DNA of 64,000 nt from Allacma fusca (lineage: Eukaryota; Arthropoda; Collembola; Symphypleona; Sminthuridae). The stretch lies in the NCBI GenBank assembly GCA_947179485.1, contig OX359249.1, positions 54,261,402-54,325,401 on the forward strand, in the 5' to 3' direction. Numbering within the stretch: the first letter of the stretch is position 1; the number at the start of each line of letters is the position of its first letter. A program made the translations under genes and the position numbers. Shown piece after piece: positions 20,001 through 28,319 of this stretch. The notes below the pieces were generated by a model. That model was not told the DNA's origin. It searched no databases and saw nothing but the letters and a program-made list of their open reading frames with translations.

Positions 20001-23000
20001 CTTGTGGTTGGAGTTGTTGTTACTCGAGATGGTCCTGCTACTGCTGAATTTGGTCTGACGGGGACAGCTGGAGCTGCCGGTGTCGTTGGTCGGTTTGCTG
20101 ACCTGGTTATAAACCTTCCAGTTGGTCTAGCTGGTACTGCAAAAGTCGTTGCTGCGCGTGTCGTAGATGCAGGTGTTGCAGTCCGTGACCTTAAGGTATC
20201 ACCTTGGACGTATGACTCGTTGCCTCTAGATGTTTGTTCCGAAGGTGGTGGTTGGGGTGCTGTTACAAGCTCTCCACCTTCTATGATGGTCCTGTCGTTG
20301 TTGGTTGCTCGTTGCAGGATGTCTCGACCTCGTAAACTGTGGCGGTGTATACCTGTGCGTCCTATCGGTAGGCTGTTATATAACGAGCCTCTCGGTGATT
20401 GATAGACGGTAAATCTGTCTTGGGGTCTAAATGCCTGATAGTAAGTACCTGTGTCAGAATTTCTGATAGTATTTGCGATAGTTAATGACGGATTCTGTTC
20501 CCGTAGTTGTCTCCCTACTTGCACCAATGTTCTTAAAGCTGTTTCACTAACGTCAAGTGGCGGTGCTCGCAACGCGTGCACGGGTGGATGTACGTAGATT
20601 CGACCTCCCGGTGACTGGTAAACTCGGTGTACCAGTTGTTCGTTATTGGTTGCCTGGGTGGAATCGGTGTTGACATACAACTTTGTTGTTGTTAAATCCC
20701 TCTTAACGTTAGCCTGCGATGTACTACCAATTTGGGTGGTCTCGACCTCCTCAGTTGGTGTCTCCAAATCGTCTTGGGTGGGTTGTGGTCTAAATTGCAG
20801 GTTAGGTTGAGTTGGTCGGTTCCTTGGCGTATTTTCCGTTGAAACCTGTCTATTCTGACTGGCTGGTGAGATGTGTACTGGGTTAATTTGCTGTGTTGTC
20901 TCGTGAGAGTTGCTGTGTCGGCTTGACTGCCCTCTGTCACCTGTTGCAGGTGTTGAGCGACAGGAATTACTGGCCCTCGGGGTCACTCTCGGTTGTGCCG
21001 TAGAGCTCCTTGCTGGCGTCTGATTACCTGTCTGGGTTGTAGGTGATGTTGTGGGTGCTCTTGGGCTACCCTTCTGTGTGGCTGTCTCGCAACGGCTGTT
21101 GCTTGGTCTCTCACGTGTCGTAATCCCTTGTGGACTGGTTCTGGGATTTAAGTTGCTGTTTTCCTCAGCACTATTTACCCTGTAATGTCTTCTCACCGAT
21201 TTCTGAAAAAGTTGTGACCTAGGTGATGAGTAATCTACCTGGTTACTGTCCGTCACCTGGTTACTTGGTCTGAGATGGTCACGATCGGAGTTACTCGACT
21301 TCCGATTTCGAGGGGTTGTTAAACCTGCTTGAAGTGTCGCTGAGGCTATTGCCTGGGCTATAGCCTTGTTGATTGAGCTTGAGCTGGTATTCAAGCTTTC
21401 TGGTGAAATCCTTCGTGACGTAACGGGTTGTATTGTAGGTTCGCCCGAGATGGTCCTTAGCGTAGATCTAGATGCTGGTTCTAATAAACCCGTAACCGGA
21501 TTCCGTGTTACTGGTGGGTTTCTTTGGTCGTACCTAAGGTACCTGCTAATGATGTCGTCAGCGCTGGAGTCGATTACGCTTTGTTGGGTGGTCCCGTTGT
21601 TATTTGAATCTTGTTCTGGACCTGGCCTACTTTCGTCGCTGACTCGCCTTTCTTGTCGTTGTTGACCAAATTCTAGATTTTCACTAAGTCTTCCGGATTG
21701 TATCACGGTTGTGTACCTAGGTGTGTCGTTGAAGAAAATCTGGCTATCCTGGTGTGCCTGATGACTTCTCAACGACAATACCCGGTGCTCTAAAAGGTTT
21801 CGGATGACGTCTGTGGGGATGAAAATGTTGTCCCTGACGTTCCGACCGTACTCGAAGGCACGTGTGCGTAACACTTCCCTTTCTTCCCTATTTGGATCTC
21901 TGTTGTTGTCCCGTCTGTGGGTGACTTCAGCTAATCTAAGGAAAAAATGTGTCCACTGGACTGTACCTGTATAAAGATTTTGAGCTAACCTGTGATACAC
22001 CTCTATCAGCTGTCCTTCCAATCCTCGAACTACCAGAAAATTTTCTACTGAGTTCCGTTGGAAGCCTGCTGTGGTCACTAGTTGTTGAAATGATCCCGCT
22101 GGTACTATCACACCTGTACCTGTCACTAACTGTACGAAATTTTCTTCCACTCTTTGGATGTTATCTTGCCCTTCTCTGATCGGTGGTAACTGATCCTCGA
22201 CTGGGCCTTCCTGTTCTGTAGACTCAGACACCCGGCTGAGTGTCCTTTGAAAGCCTATATCTCCTCTATTGGAAAATCCTGGAGATGGTCTTGATAGGAA
22301 CCTATCTCGCACAAGTTGTTGTATGTCTGGTTGTTGAGAAACTGTAGTATTCGACTGTGAGGCCTTACGGTGGTCGCTGATGCTTAAGTTTGATAACTGC
22401 TGATTTAATTGAGTAGTGACCTGGTCACGATCACTCCCTATACTGTTATTGATACGTGGCACTCCTGTTGGTGAGTCACCTTGTTCACTCTGTTCGGTTG
22501 ACTCGTCCGATTGAGTTATTGCTAAATTGTCCCTAAATGATGAGTGTGTACTGAGATTCCCCTGCTGGATAATCTCTGGTGTACTTGTTGCTATAGCTAT
22601 TGGTCTGTTGGAATCCTCCAAATCATCCAATTCCGTTGAGCTTTGCTGATTAACCTGTTGTTCTGTTTGTCCAGTAGCTTTGCTGCACATTCCTTGACTT
22701 TGTACATCCTGTTGGGATTGTATGCTCGTGTCTTGAGGAATGTCTCCGTTGCCAACTGGGTTTGTCAGGTTGCTGACAACCACATTGTTGGGTGATTCAT
22801 TGGTCACATCTTCCATCTCACTTTCTGGAGTTGCGAATCCTTGCTCGCCTTCCCCTACGCTTGTATGGTTGCTTCCGGGATCCGTGAGAATTTCAAATGA
22901 TGACATGGCAGCGCTACTAGTTGGTCTTTCCTCCGGTTGATTGAATTGCGACAGGATTTCCTTGATCGTGGGGTCAGCATCGTGACTGACAAAAACCATG

Positions 23001-23587
23001 TCTCCTCTAGCATTTAGCATGAATTCGCCTGTGGCCTCAACCTCCTGGTCTTGTTGGACCTGTTGGCCCTCCAGGTTGGTTACCTCGAGGTCGCGTAATT
23101 CTCGTTGCACAGCTAGTCTATGGAGATTTTGTCCTTGCACCACCTTTGTTTTTGAAAACTTTGGTGTTTGTGCTGTCGATACTGTTGGTGTTCGTTTAGG
23201 ACTGGTTGCCGTACCTGTTACAGGTGTTGACACCGTGTCCAAGAACACATCCATGCTTTCATCATTATTGTCAGGATTATCTCCGTGCCCCGTGGCCTGC
23301 GAGCCCGATGGACTTTGTGCAGATAATGCCAGGGTTGTACTGCCGGATTCTTCCATGACTGTAGATGTCGAAGCTGAAGATGTTGAAGAGAGGTCTACAC
23401 CTGCCGTTGCTGTATTAGCTTTGGCTTTCGCTGCTTTCCTCTCCTCTTTCCTACGGGCGAGGATTTCCTCCAAGCCTGTTTCATTCTGTGGTACTGGTCC
23501 TGCAGATCGCGTAGTCCTTCGTGATGGTATTGAAGGTGCAGGTGGTGGTTCCCTTCTTGATGGATGTTGGTTCTTTTCGGGTTCCAT
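17039..23587 (-). CDS. gag: gag of giant Ty3/gypsy-type retroelement (2,182 aa)
   Basis: An extremely long Gag; the usual size is 300-600 aa. Residues 1 to about 1580 are a Ser/Thr/Gln/Asn-rich, mostly disordered extension with no recognised domain. A poly-Ser run precedes a helical retrotransposon-gag (capsid) domain at about 1600-1830, with motifs such as WDEFREEFLIRY and AYIDAKLALINRVDRF. After it comes an Asn/Arg/Gly-rich region and an array of degenerate Q-G-Y/F-x-P repeats (about 1995-2066) of prion-like composition. The C-terminus carries one CCHC zinc knuckle (CFGCGEMGHLRRNC, 2148-2161). Capsid and knuckle predict particle assembly and RNA binding. The ATG lies in CAG-GTATGG, which is also a good splice-donor match. 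The stop is 20 nt before the pol ATG, in a different frame. Confidence 0.9.
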   Translation of the reverse strand: MEPEKNQHPSRREPPPAPSIPSRRTTRSAGPVPQNETGLEEILARRKEERKAAKAKANTATAGVDLSSTSSASTSTVMEESGSTTLALSAQSPSGSQATGHGDNPDNNDESMDVFLDTVSTPVTGTATSPKRTPTVSTAQTPKFSKTKVVQGQNLHRLAVQRELRDLEVTNLEGQQVQQDQEVEATGEFMLNARGDMVFVSHDADPTIKEILSQFNQPEERPTSSAAMSSFEILTDPGSNHTSVGEGEQGFATPESEMEDVTNESPNNVVVSNLTNPVGNGDIPQDTSIQSQQDVQSQGMCSKATGQTEQQVNQQSSTELDDLEDSNRPIAIATSTPEIIQQGNLSTHSSFRDNLAITQSDESTEQSEQGDSPTGVPRINNSIGSDRDQVTTQLNQQLSNLSISDHRKASQSNTTVSQQPDIQQLVRDRFLSRPSPGFSNRGDIGFQRTLSRVSESTEQEGPVEDQLPPIREGQDNIQRVEENFVQLVTGTGVIVPAGSFQQLVTTAGFQRNSVENFLVVRGLEGQLIEVYHRLAQNLYTGTVQWTHFFLRLAEVTHRRDNNRDPNREEREVLRTRAFEYGRNVRDNIFIPTDVIRNLLEHRVLSLRSHQAHQDSQIFFNDTPRYTTVIQSGRLSENLEFGQQRQERRVSDESRPGPEQDSNNNGTTQQSVIDSSADDIISRYLRYDQRNPPVTRNPVTGLLEPASRSTLRTISGEPTIQPVTSRRISPESLNTSSSSINKAIAQAIASATLQAGLTTPRNRKSSNSDRDHLRPSNQVTDSNQVDYSSPRSQLFQKSVRRHYRVNSAEENSNLNPRTSPQGITTRERPSNSRCETATQKGSPRAPTTSPTTQTGNQTPARSSTAQPRVTPRASNSCRSTPATGDRGQSSRHSNSHETTQQINPVHISPASQNRQVSTENTPRNRPTQPNLQFRPQPTQDDLETPTEEVETTQIGSTSQANVKRDLTTTKLYVNTDSTQATNNEQLVHRVYQSPGGRIYVHPPVHALRAPPLDVSETALRTLVQVGRQLREQNPSLTIANTIRNSDTGTYYQAFRPQDRFTVYQSPRGSLYNSLPIGRTGIHRHSLRGRDILQRATNNDRTIIEGGELVTAPQPPPSEQTSRGNESYVQGDTLRSRTATPASTTRAATTFAVPARPTGRFITRSANRPTTPAAPAVPVRPNSAVAGPSRVTTTPTTSQGTVNWLDDLQYGVNIWTGPSGRVYTSENEATEDELVPSRITVRQYSKIARKQDRFRNQGVENEATWTGLVRRLIYYNRRDGIIQRRFRPARDSNFEAFAATRAEHEEIVLSEHPIFTFWNIITRRSLDPGQISSYIAPNFRLYHRHISLPNGVRRQRVPPGFLENIENEHDHQEALNRLIHDPNVEILSDTSSEEEEEQVVQRDTPRRESGQHNSAQSSEETDHIFIGVDEEDFIIPEVPGQFTIRISIDDAYDAAFRAIERDEEIQEEVRFVDNTGETHFFPRIRLRDLSPETQVVLTQVRKRRKPLRARRQIGNNQPRPPGPGPSGSGRGNHSRGANNNNSHNQRPAQSRSNPGRGGSREGRHIGGRRRARSDPGSSGGSSSSSSSSSSNSSNPHDFEAFDNWRNRQIVNRNNFFNQVNVNIINPYVPINRNQGIRIEEVADQEQVRINPRRHLDDDMTALMFPKVEFKPGVDDPETAFATAELQTNRFGGDTIITRMQYVQIIFDPPVRDWIRNWIAERRLHEEQPYDTINWDEFREEFLIRYSITDQMIRTLMEKRKMNTDEDPCAYIDAKLALINRVDRFMPELEKIRLLRAGLTSEYIVFCRGWTAGTVADFIEGIKQYDEDRKTDGAESIETRFAKVQEMLEKLTSGMKPVPTETTVVKVAAVREQQDYRRPENRSNDQRGRSPGQGNFNNSRNSSPGYSNNSNYPDRGRNNQGYDDRRNYGNRGRSPTPERFYNNQDRSRPQYRNDGNSSNNQGYPQRNQNFGSRQSPNRQYYNNNPNNQGNRQWNDQQMNQGYNQSYNGYNSQGFNPTQGFMPPQGFNPNQGYPPQQGYAPFQGYAPTQSYGPSQGYGPGQNAGYANPGMQQIQANPQGYQNQGYQPNNNQGGQRPQQYNNNNNRSRTNSRDRNSQSNDRNNSWRNQPDRQEQSQPIPGQLALESTQTDLKCFGCGEMGHLRRNCPHKRQSSPYPSGNSQRGTHPQ

Positions 23588-23849
23588 ACCTGTAAACGTC
23601 CTAACTTTTTTTTTCTGGATGGGCTGAAAAATGCTAAGGCGTTTCGTAGAGTTTGGTTTTATGAATTTGTTTTGACGGTTGTGAGAGATCTTTTTTCAAT
23701 TCCAATCCTGAAAACCTTCTTAAAACGTATGCCAAATTTCAACTTAAAACCGTTTCCTAAAATTTTGCCTTGTATGTCTATGCTTATGTAATCCTGGTTG
23801 TTAAACTTAATTTGTGTCAATTGGTAATGATAACTTGGAAAAGAAATTT

Positions 23850-24210
23850 TCTGTGCTTATAACCTAAGTGTTCAAACCCTGAACGTCCCTAACCTTAGCT
23901 GTGAATCGTCTTAAACTTAATCTCTGTAATCCTAACGTTTCCAATGAATACCTCCTGGTGTTACCACCTGGATTTCCTTAAAACCTAAACTTTCTAATCT
24001 TAATTTCCTTTAAAACTTAATCCTTTTGTAATCTTAACCTTCCTTAAAACCTAAACTGTCATAAACTTAAATCCCTTAAAACTTAATGTTCTTTAAACTT
24101 AAACTTCTCTAAACTTAGTCTCCTTAACCTTATCTTCCTTAAAACTTAACGCTCTTAAACTTACTCAGCTTAAAACTTAACCTTCTTAAACTTACTTATT
24201 TGCAATGGCT
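23850..24210 (-). repeat. Degenerate CTTAAAACTTAA tandem array
   Basis: The words cttaaactta, ccttaaaact and taaacttaa recur roughly every 12-25 nt, more than fifteen times, separated by short pyrimidine-rich spacers. In element sense this reads as repeated TTAAGTTTTAAGG. It is non-coding; function unknown. Confidence 0.65.
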
Positions 24211-24251
24211 AGTTGCGTCTAACTCCTTAAACTATCAGTCTTATTGTCAAT

Positions 24252-24280
24252 CAACACTCCTCACATTCGGGCCGGTGTTG
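24252..24280 (-). promoter_or_regulatory. Leader hairpin A1
   Basis: Stem CAACAC/GTGTTG (6 bp, perfect) with loop core CTCA-catt-CGGGCC. Confidence 0.55.
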
Positions 24281-24988
24281 CCTAAATTCCCTAAATACTC
24301 CTGTAATGATTCCCAGAATTAATAAGGACTGTATTCCTCGCTACTAATTACCCTTCTGCCCCAAAGGATATGTTTCGCGTCCTAATTCGTACCTAAGAAC
24401 TTCCTTGAACCGATCCTACCATCAGCAAGGCTTGTATCTGTTGTTAGACAGCAAAAACTGAAAGCACCAGAATTTACTGAATTCCTATCCCTATAACCAA
24501 CTCTCAAAAGCCATGAGCCTGTGGTTTCTTATGCCAAATCTCTCTACTCTAGCAAAATCCTTCGAGAATGGCTAATCTTATGATGCACTCAAAACCATGA
24601 GTCATCTATGGAAGAAGTAATAAATATGAAAGTCCCTATGTATGGCCATAGCTGGAAACCGCATACATAGATTTTAAAGTGAACATCCGTGCTTTGGAAT
24701 GTCCCCTGTTATCCTATCCACTAAACCATGGACCTCCTTACTAGTAATAGTCATTGCTGTTACCTATCCGCTAGCTCGGGCACATTACAAACATATACCT
24801 ATATCGGTGCGTCAATCATAGCCTCTCCGATTACCTCTAGTAGGTCACAGGCTTATCGGTACTTTTGTCGGCACTCCATCCGATCACCTCCGTGCTTGGA
24901 ATGACTCGAACCCTACTAAACCATAAGGTTCCTCCTAATCTTCCTAGCCTCTCGGATTCTACGTATACTAAAACCTATATACAACAAT

Positions 24989-25017
24989 GATTCCGCTCAC
25001 ATTTCGGCCCTTGAATC
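24989..25017 (-). promoter_or_regulatory. Leader hairpin A2
   Basis: Stem GATTC/GAATC with loop CGCTCA-cattt-CGGCCCTT. Confidence 0.6.
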
Positions 25018-25074
25018 CCTAAACTACGTAGATGAAAATTTTCTTATATGTATGCTTATGTACTAAACCAATGT

Positions 25075-25106
25075 GTCCACGCTCAATGTACCTCGGCCCT
25101 TTGGAC
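25075..25106 (-). promoter_or_regulatory. Leader hairpin A3
   Basis: Stem GTCCA/TGGAC with loop CGCTCA...CGGCCCTT and a spacer of eight nucleotides between the two conserved halves. Confidence 0.6.
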
Positions 25107-25145
25107 TAAATTTTGTTCAAACCTTAATTAAACTGTCCTAATCAC

Positions 25146-25173
25146 CTCGGTGCTCATATTCGGCCCTCCCGAG
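25146..25173 (-). promoter_or_regulatory. Leader hairpin A4
   Basis: Stem CTCGG/CCGAG with loop TGCTCA-tatt-CGGCCCTC. Confidence 0.6.
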
Positions 25174-25286
25174 TAATTTTGCTCACCTTACATACTATAA
25201 TCTTTAGATGGTCTGATCTACCTATGCTCTCTAACTGAGCTGTATAGGTTTTGATTTGCAAACTGACTAACTGAAATCTGATATGC

Positions 25287-25312
25287 TCCGTGCTCACATT
25301 CGGCCTTCCGGA
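25287..25312 (-). promoter_or_regulatory. Leader hairpin A5
   Basis: Short stem TCCG/CGGA with loop TGCTCA-catt-CGGCCTT. Confidence 0.45.
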
Positions 25313-25364
25313 TTAACTTTAAAGTCCTAATATTTGCCAAAACCATGACAAATTATGTCCTAAT

Positions 25365-25394
25365 TACCCAGCGCACAAAACGGCATTTCTGGTA
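25365..25394 (-). promoter_or_regulatory. Leader hairpin A6
   Basis: Stem TACCCAG/CTGGTA with one bulged C, and variant loop CGCACA-aaa-CGGCATTT. Confidence 0.45.
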
Positions 25395-25521
25395 GAAATG
25401 GAAAGATGGAAGAAGAAAGATGTTTGTGAAAAGTTTATGATAGGTCCTATTGTTACCCGTGTAAACCTACACATCAGGTAAAGAAAGTAATTTTCAGCGA
25501 AAGAGTTTTAATTGGGTTTTG

Positions 25522-25539
25522 CCCCCTAGCCATGGGGCT
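25522..25539 (-). promoter_or_regulatory. Leader hairpin B1 (second family)
   Basis: Stem GCCCC/GGGGC closing a CTAGCCAT loop. It shares the CCCC-TAGCC-GGGG pattern with B2 (25793-25806) and lies about 50 nt before hairpin A7, as B2 does before A8. Confidence 0.5.
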
Positions 25540-25574
25540 CTTAATTACGTAATTTGGAGATAAAGAATCTAAAG

Positions 25575-25606
25575 ACATTTGCGCTCAGTCCCGGCCCTTC
25601 AAATGT
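25575..25606 (-). promoter_or_regulatory. Leader hairpin A7
   Basis: Seven-bp perfect stem ACATTTG/CAAATGT with loop CGCTCA-gtcc-CGGCCCTT. Confidence 0.65.
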
Positions 25607-25777
25607 GCTTATATTAGAAGGAGAAAGATGTAGAGAAAGAAGAAAGTGAAAAATTTATTTTTGAGTTATTTACTGAAAGATAGATCATATCTTTGCTTTA
25701 AACTAAGCTTGGAAAGTGAATTTTGAGAGTTTTGTATTAATAAAAAATGTCCTAATTGATTGAAAGATTGTAATTGT

Positions 25778-25817
25778 GTTTTGGGTTCCTATCCCCTAGC
25801 CTGGGGTTTCCCAAAAC
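25778..25817 (-). promoter_or_regulatory. Leader hairpin B2 (second family)
   Basis: Nested stems: outer GTTTTGGG/CCCAAAAC (8 bp) and inner CCCC/GGGG closing a TAGCCT loop. Confidence 0.55.
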
Positions 25818-25845
25818 TTTGAAAAGTAATTTGAAGAATTAAAAG

Positions 25846-25879
25846 AATTTCAACGCTCAAAAACGGCCCTTTTGAAATT
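25846..25879 (-). promoter_or_regulatory. Leader hairpin A8
   Basis: Eight-bp perfect stem AATTTCAA/TTGAAATT with loop CGCTCA-aaaa-CGGCCCTT. Confidence 0.65.
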
Positions 25880-25976
25880 AGGAACTTAAACTTACGAAGA
25901 GAAAGATTACTATTATACTGCGCACAAGAACGGCACTTCAGCCGGAATAGTTCCCTTTACAATACGAACACTGTTT

Positions 25977-26008
25977 ATGCCTACGCTCAGACCCGGCCCT
26001 TTAGGCGT
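25977..26008 (-). promoter_or_regulatory. Leader hairpin A10
   Basis: Stem ATGCCTA/TAGGCGT (7 bp with one G-U pair) with loop CGCTCA-gacc-CGGCCCTT. A weaker member, A9, lies at 25918-25941 (CTG/CAG). Confidence 0.6.
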
Positions 26009-26606
26009 CTAAAAAGATAGAAGAAGACTTATTTTACTGGAAGAAGCTAATTTTGGTGAAAATTTGTTATGCACGTACACCTACTATGTACTCTGAAAAC
26101 CACAAAATACATATACATATATGCGCAATTTTCTAATTTGAACATATGATTTGTATCTAAACTCTGGTTAATTACTCCTGAATATTAGCTACGCTTCGTA
26201 ACTACATTACAAAATTAATATGCTCCTAAACATGAAATTCATGAACCTTAAGGAAAATAGTATTACCTTATTGGACGTCCTCTTCCCCTAATTTTCCGGT
26301 TGGAAAGAGTCCCAATTTCACTAGCACTTAAAATAATATTTCTGGCCACAAAATAGTTCTTTTTCTAGTGCCGCACTAGGACTTCTGAACTGTTATTTGA
26401 ATCCGCGCGTGATGATAATGGCCAAATTTTCTTTCTTGAGGTAACATTGTTGCATGTTATAACTGCCTTTCACGAGAAGTTTCGGGTGGCCCTGGAGAGA
26501 GATGAAACATCACCTCCGTTTTGGGCCCCATACTTCCATCCCGTGAATTTGTTTGACTAAACGACCTTACTTGCTACAAAGTTTGGTCTTTTTATGTCAC
26601 AGGGTC

Positions 26607-26631
26607 ATCCGCAGGTCCCCGACCTACGGAT
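26607..26631. repeat. Strong near-perfect hairpin in leader
   Basis: The arms ATCCG-c-AGGTC and GACCT-a-CGGAT enclose a 3-nt loop (ccc), with one mismatch in an 11-bp stem. It sits in the GC-rich part of the leader nearest the cap site. Confidence 0.6.
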
Positions 26632-27209
26632 CCTCCGGGTCCTTACCAAATAAAACCCGAAGGCCTGGCAGAAACATCATGTTACGTTGCTATCACCCGG
26701 GTATTGATGTTGTGTGGGTAATAGACAATGTAGCCTAGGTTCGGGCGTTCCATTCCCCTGAATTATGGTTTCGATGTTGGTGAAACTCATGAATAAATGG
26801 AACTTATTGAGTTCTGTGTGTAGTTCGTCTTATTAACTTTTGGCCAATTTATTGTTCCTAAAACTGATACAATTTACACTGAACAATTAACATTTAACAC
26901 AAAATAGAATTTGAAGTCTGAATCTCTTCTTCCTGAAATTCTCCGAATTTCATGTTGCCCCGCTTGCTACCCGTGGAGATCCATCCCGGAGGGAATGGAC
27001 TCTAGGTGCGGCTCCTCTTGATGTTGCTTGCTTGAAGTCGAGATTCGAACTTGTACTTAATCTACGTGTCTTAATCTAAATCTAATCTTATCCTATTCTT
27101 AGTTTATTGTTTATTAAATAATCTGGATCATTTCCTTTCCTTTTCTTATAATTATGTTATGTCAGCGTTTGGCGTCACGTAGCCTCTGCTTACGACCTTC
27201 CAAACTATT

Positions 27210-27246
27210 TGCTGACTTAGATTATGCTTATTCTACTCTATTTATA
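27210..27246 (-). promoter_or_regulatory. TATA box plus initiator-like promoter of giant element
   Basis: The minus strand reads TATAAATAG (27238-27246), then GTCAGC with its A about 33 nt after the first T. This is the spacing of an arthropod TATA/initiator pair. It lies at the edge between the element's leader and AT-rich flanking DNA, as a 5' LTR promoter would. Confidence 0.4.
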
Positions 27247-28319
27247 ATATATCCGTAACAATATGTGATTACTTTTAAATGCATCATATAAATTTATAAC
27301 TTCATATAGTCGTAGTCAAGCTTTGCATATACTAAACGTAATTTTATTGCAAATTTAACCGTTAATAATTTACCATTTGATTCAAGCACAACTAAGAAGT
27401 GGTTATAACACTTATTGTTAACTTCGTAAAAAGCTGTATAGATTACCTCGAAAACTGTGAACGGTATGATGTTGTGGGCGAGACCCGAATGCTGTTTAAA
27501 TAAATTCAATTGACGAAATATAAATTCACCAGTGACTGGCAAACTCTATTTTAAAAGAGACTGACAAGTTTTTATTTACAAGAGCAAGTTACTAGTGACC
27601 AATTGAAATCTAAGTGTATTGATAATGAAGAAGGTCTTTGTATTTATACAGAATAGTCTATTACAAAAAGTGAAAACTATCAATCTAAACGTATCCAGGG
27701 GGAATGCCTTCATATACGTCGCTCATGCGTATAAATACAATAGGCCTTATTTGCAGGAAATTGGGTTAGTCATACCTAATAACAATAAACTTGACAATCA
27801 ATGATAATGCATGAATCATGCACATAAACATTTAAAAACAAGATGAGAATTGCAGACCCGATGTATACATTATATATGATTGAGAATTGAGCACATATAA
27901 TTTATTTGTCATCACAAATTGAATTGACCTTATTTACATTGGGGAATTTTAGATAAACAAGCATACATTACAAGAGATTGAACACTCTATTATTTTTAAT
28001 TATTTATTATTATTTTATTTTATTATTTATTATGCCATATAAAATAAGCATAATTCTAGAAAGCGTCAAATCTTACATTTACATAAACGAGAAAATCACA
28101 AGTAGCAATTAACACGTATATTAACCTGAAGTTCATTATTTTGAAAATGACATTTGTAAACAGTTGTGTAAAAAACAATAAGTTATAATACATCTTAAAT
28201 GCGTGTTTACTAATTGACTTATTGTACAATCAAACATATTATAATTTAAGTAACGTTACAAGATGACGTTATTGATAATATTATTCTGGGTAGAAAGTCA
28301 AACTGAAAAACAAAAATGA
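27247..28319. other. AT-rich region without recognisable genes
   Basis: Short open frames occur on both strands (for example 27294-27542 minus), but none resembles a known family. A T/A-only low-complexity stretch lies near 27990-28040. Part of this may be the U3 region of the giant element's 5' LTR. Confidence 0.4.

Larger units (their letters stand above)
24252..26008 (-). repeat. Array of conserved-loop hairpins in the retroelement leader
   Basis: At least ten short stem-loops share a loop of the form (C/T)GC(T/A)CA-N3-10-CGGC(C/A)-(C)TT on the plus strand (AAGGGCCG-N-TGAGCG in RNA sense). Each has a different stem of 3-8 bp whose two arms change together. Clear members: 24252-24280, 24989-25017, 25075-25106, 25146-25173, 25287-25312, 25365-25394, 25575-25606, 25846-25879, 25918-25941, 25977-26008. 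Weaker relatives lie at 24803-24831 and 24855-24884 (both ATCGG/CCGAT). Constant loop with covarying stems is the signature of a selected RNA structure. Confidence 0.7.
23588..27213 (-). other. Long 5' leader of giant retroelement
   Basis: About 3.6 kb without a gene between the promoter-like site and the gag ATG. From the gag side it holds a degenerate array of ccTTAAAACTTAA-like words (about 23.85-24.21 kb), then roughly 1.8 kb of diverged tandem modules with small hairpins (24.25-26.01 kb), then a GC-richer stretch with a strong hairpin at 26607-26631. A 205-bp repeat is visible at 24.68-24.80 versus 24.89-25.00 kb (shared ccgtgctt(t)ggaatg and ctactaaaccat words). A module of about 270 bp is visible at 25.48-25.65 versus 25.75-25.91 kb. 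The 5' LTR boundary and primer-binding site could not be identified. Confidence 0.6.

Noticed and set aside
22998-23627. 209-codon plus-strand frame opposite the gag start
   Set aside because: Antisense to an intact gag frame of biased codon composition; no motif.
23850-24210. CRISPR-like or satellite array
   Set aside because: Units are short, irregular and degenerate, with no spacers; it is a low-complexity part of a retroelement leader in a eukaryote.
26550-27290. 5' LTR with exact borders
   Set aside because: A promoter-like site is present but no partner repeat or primer-binding site could be demonstrated.
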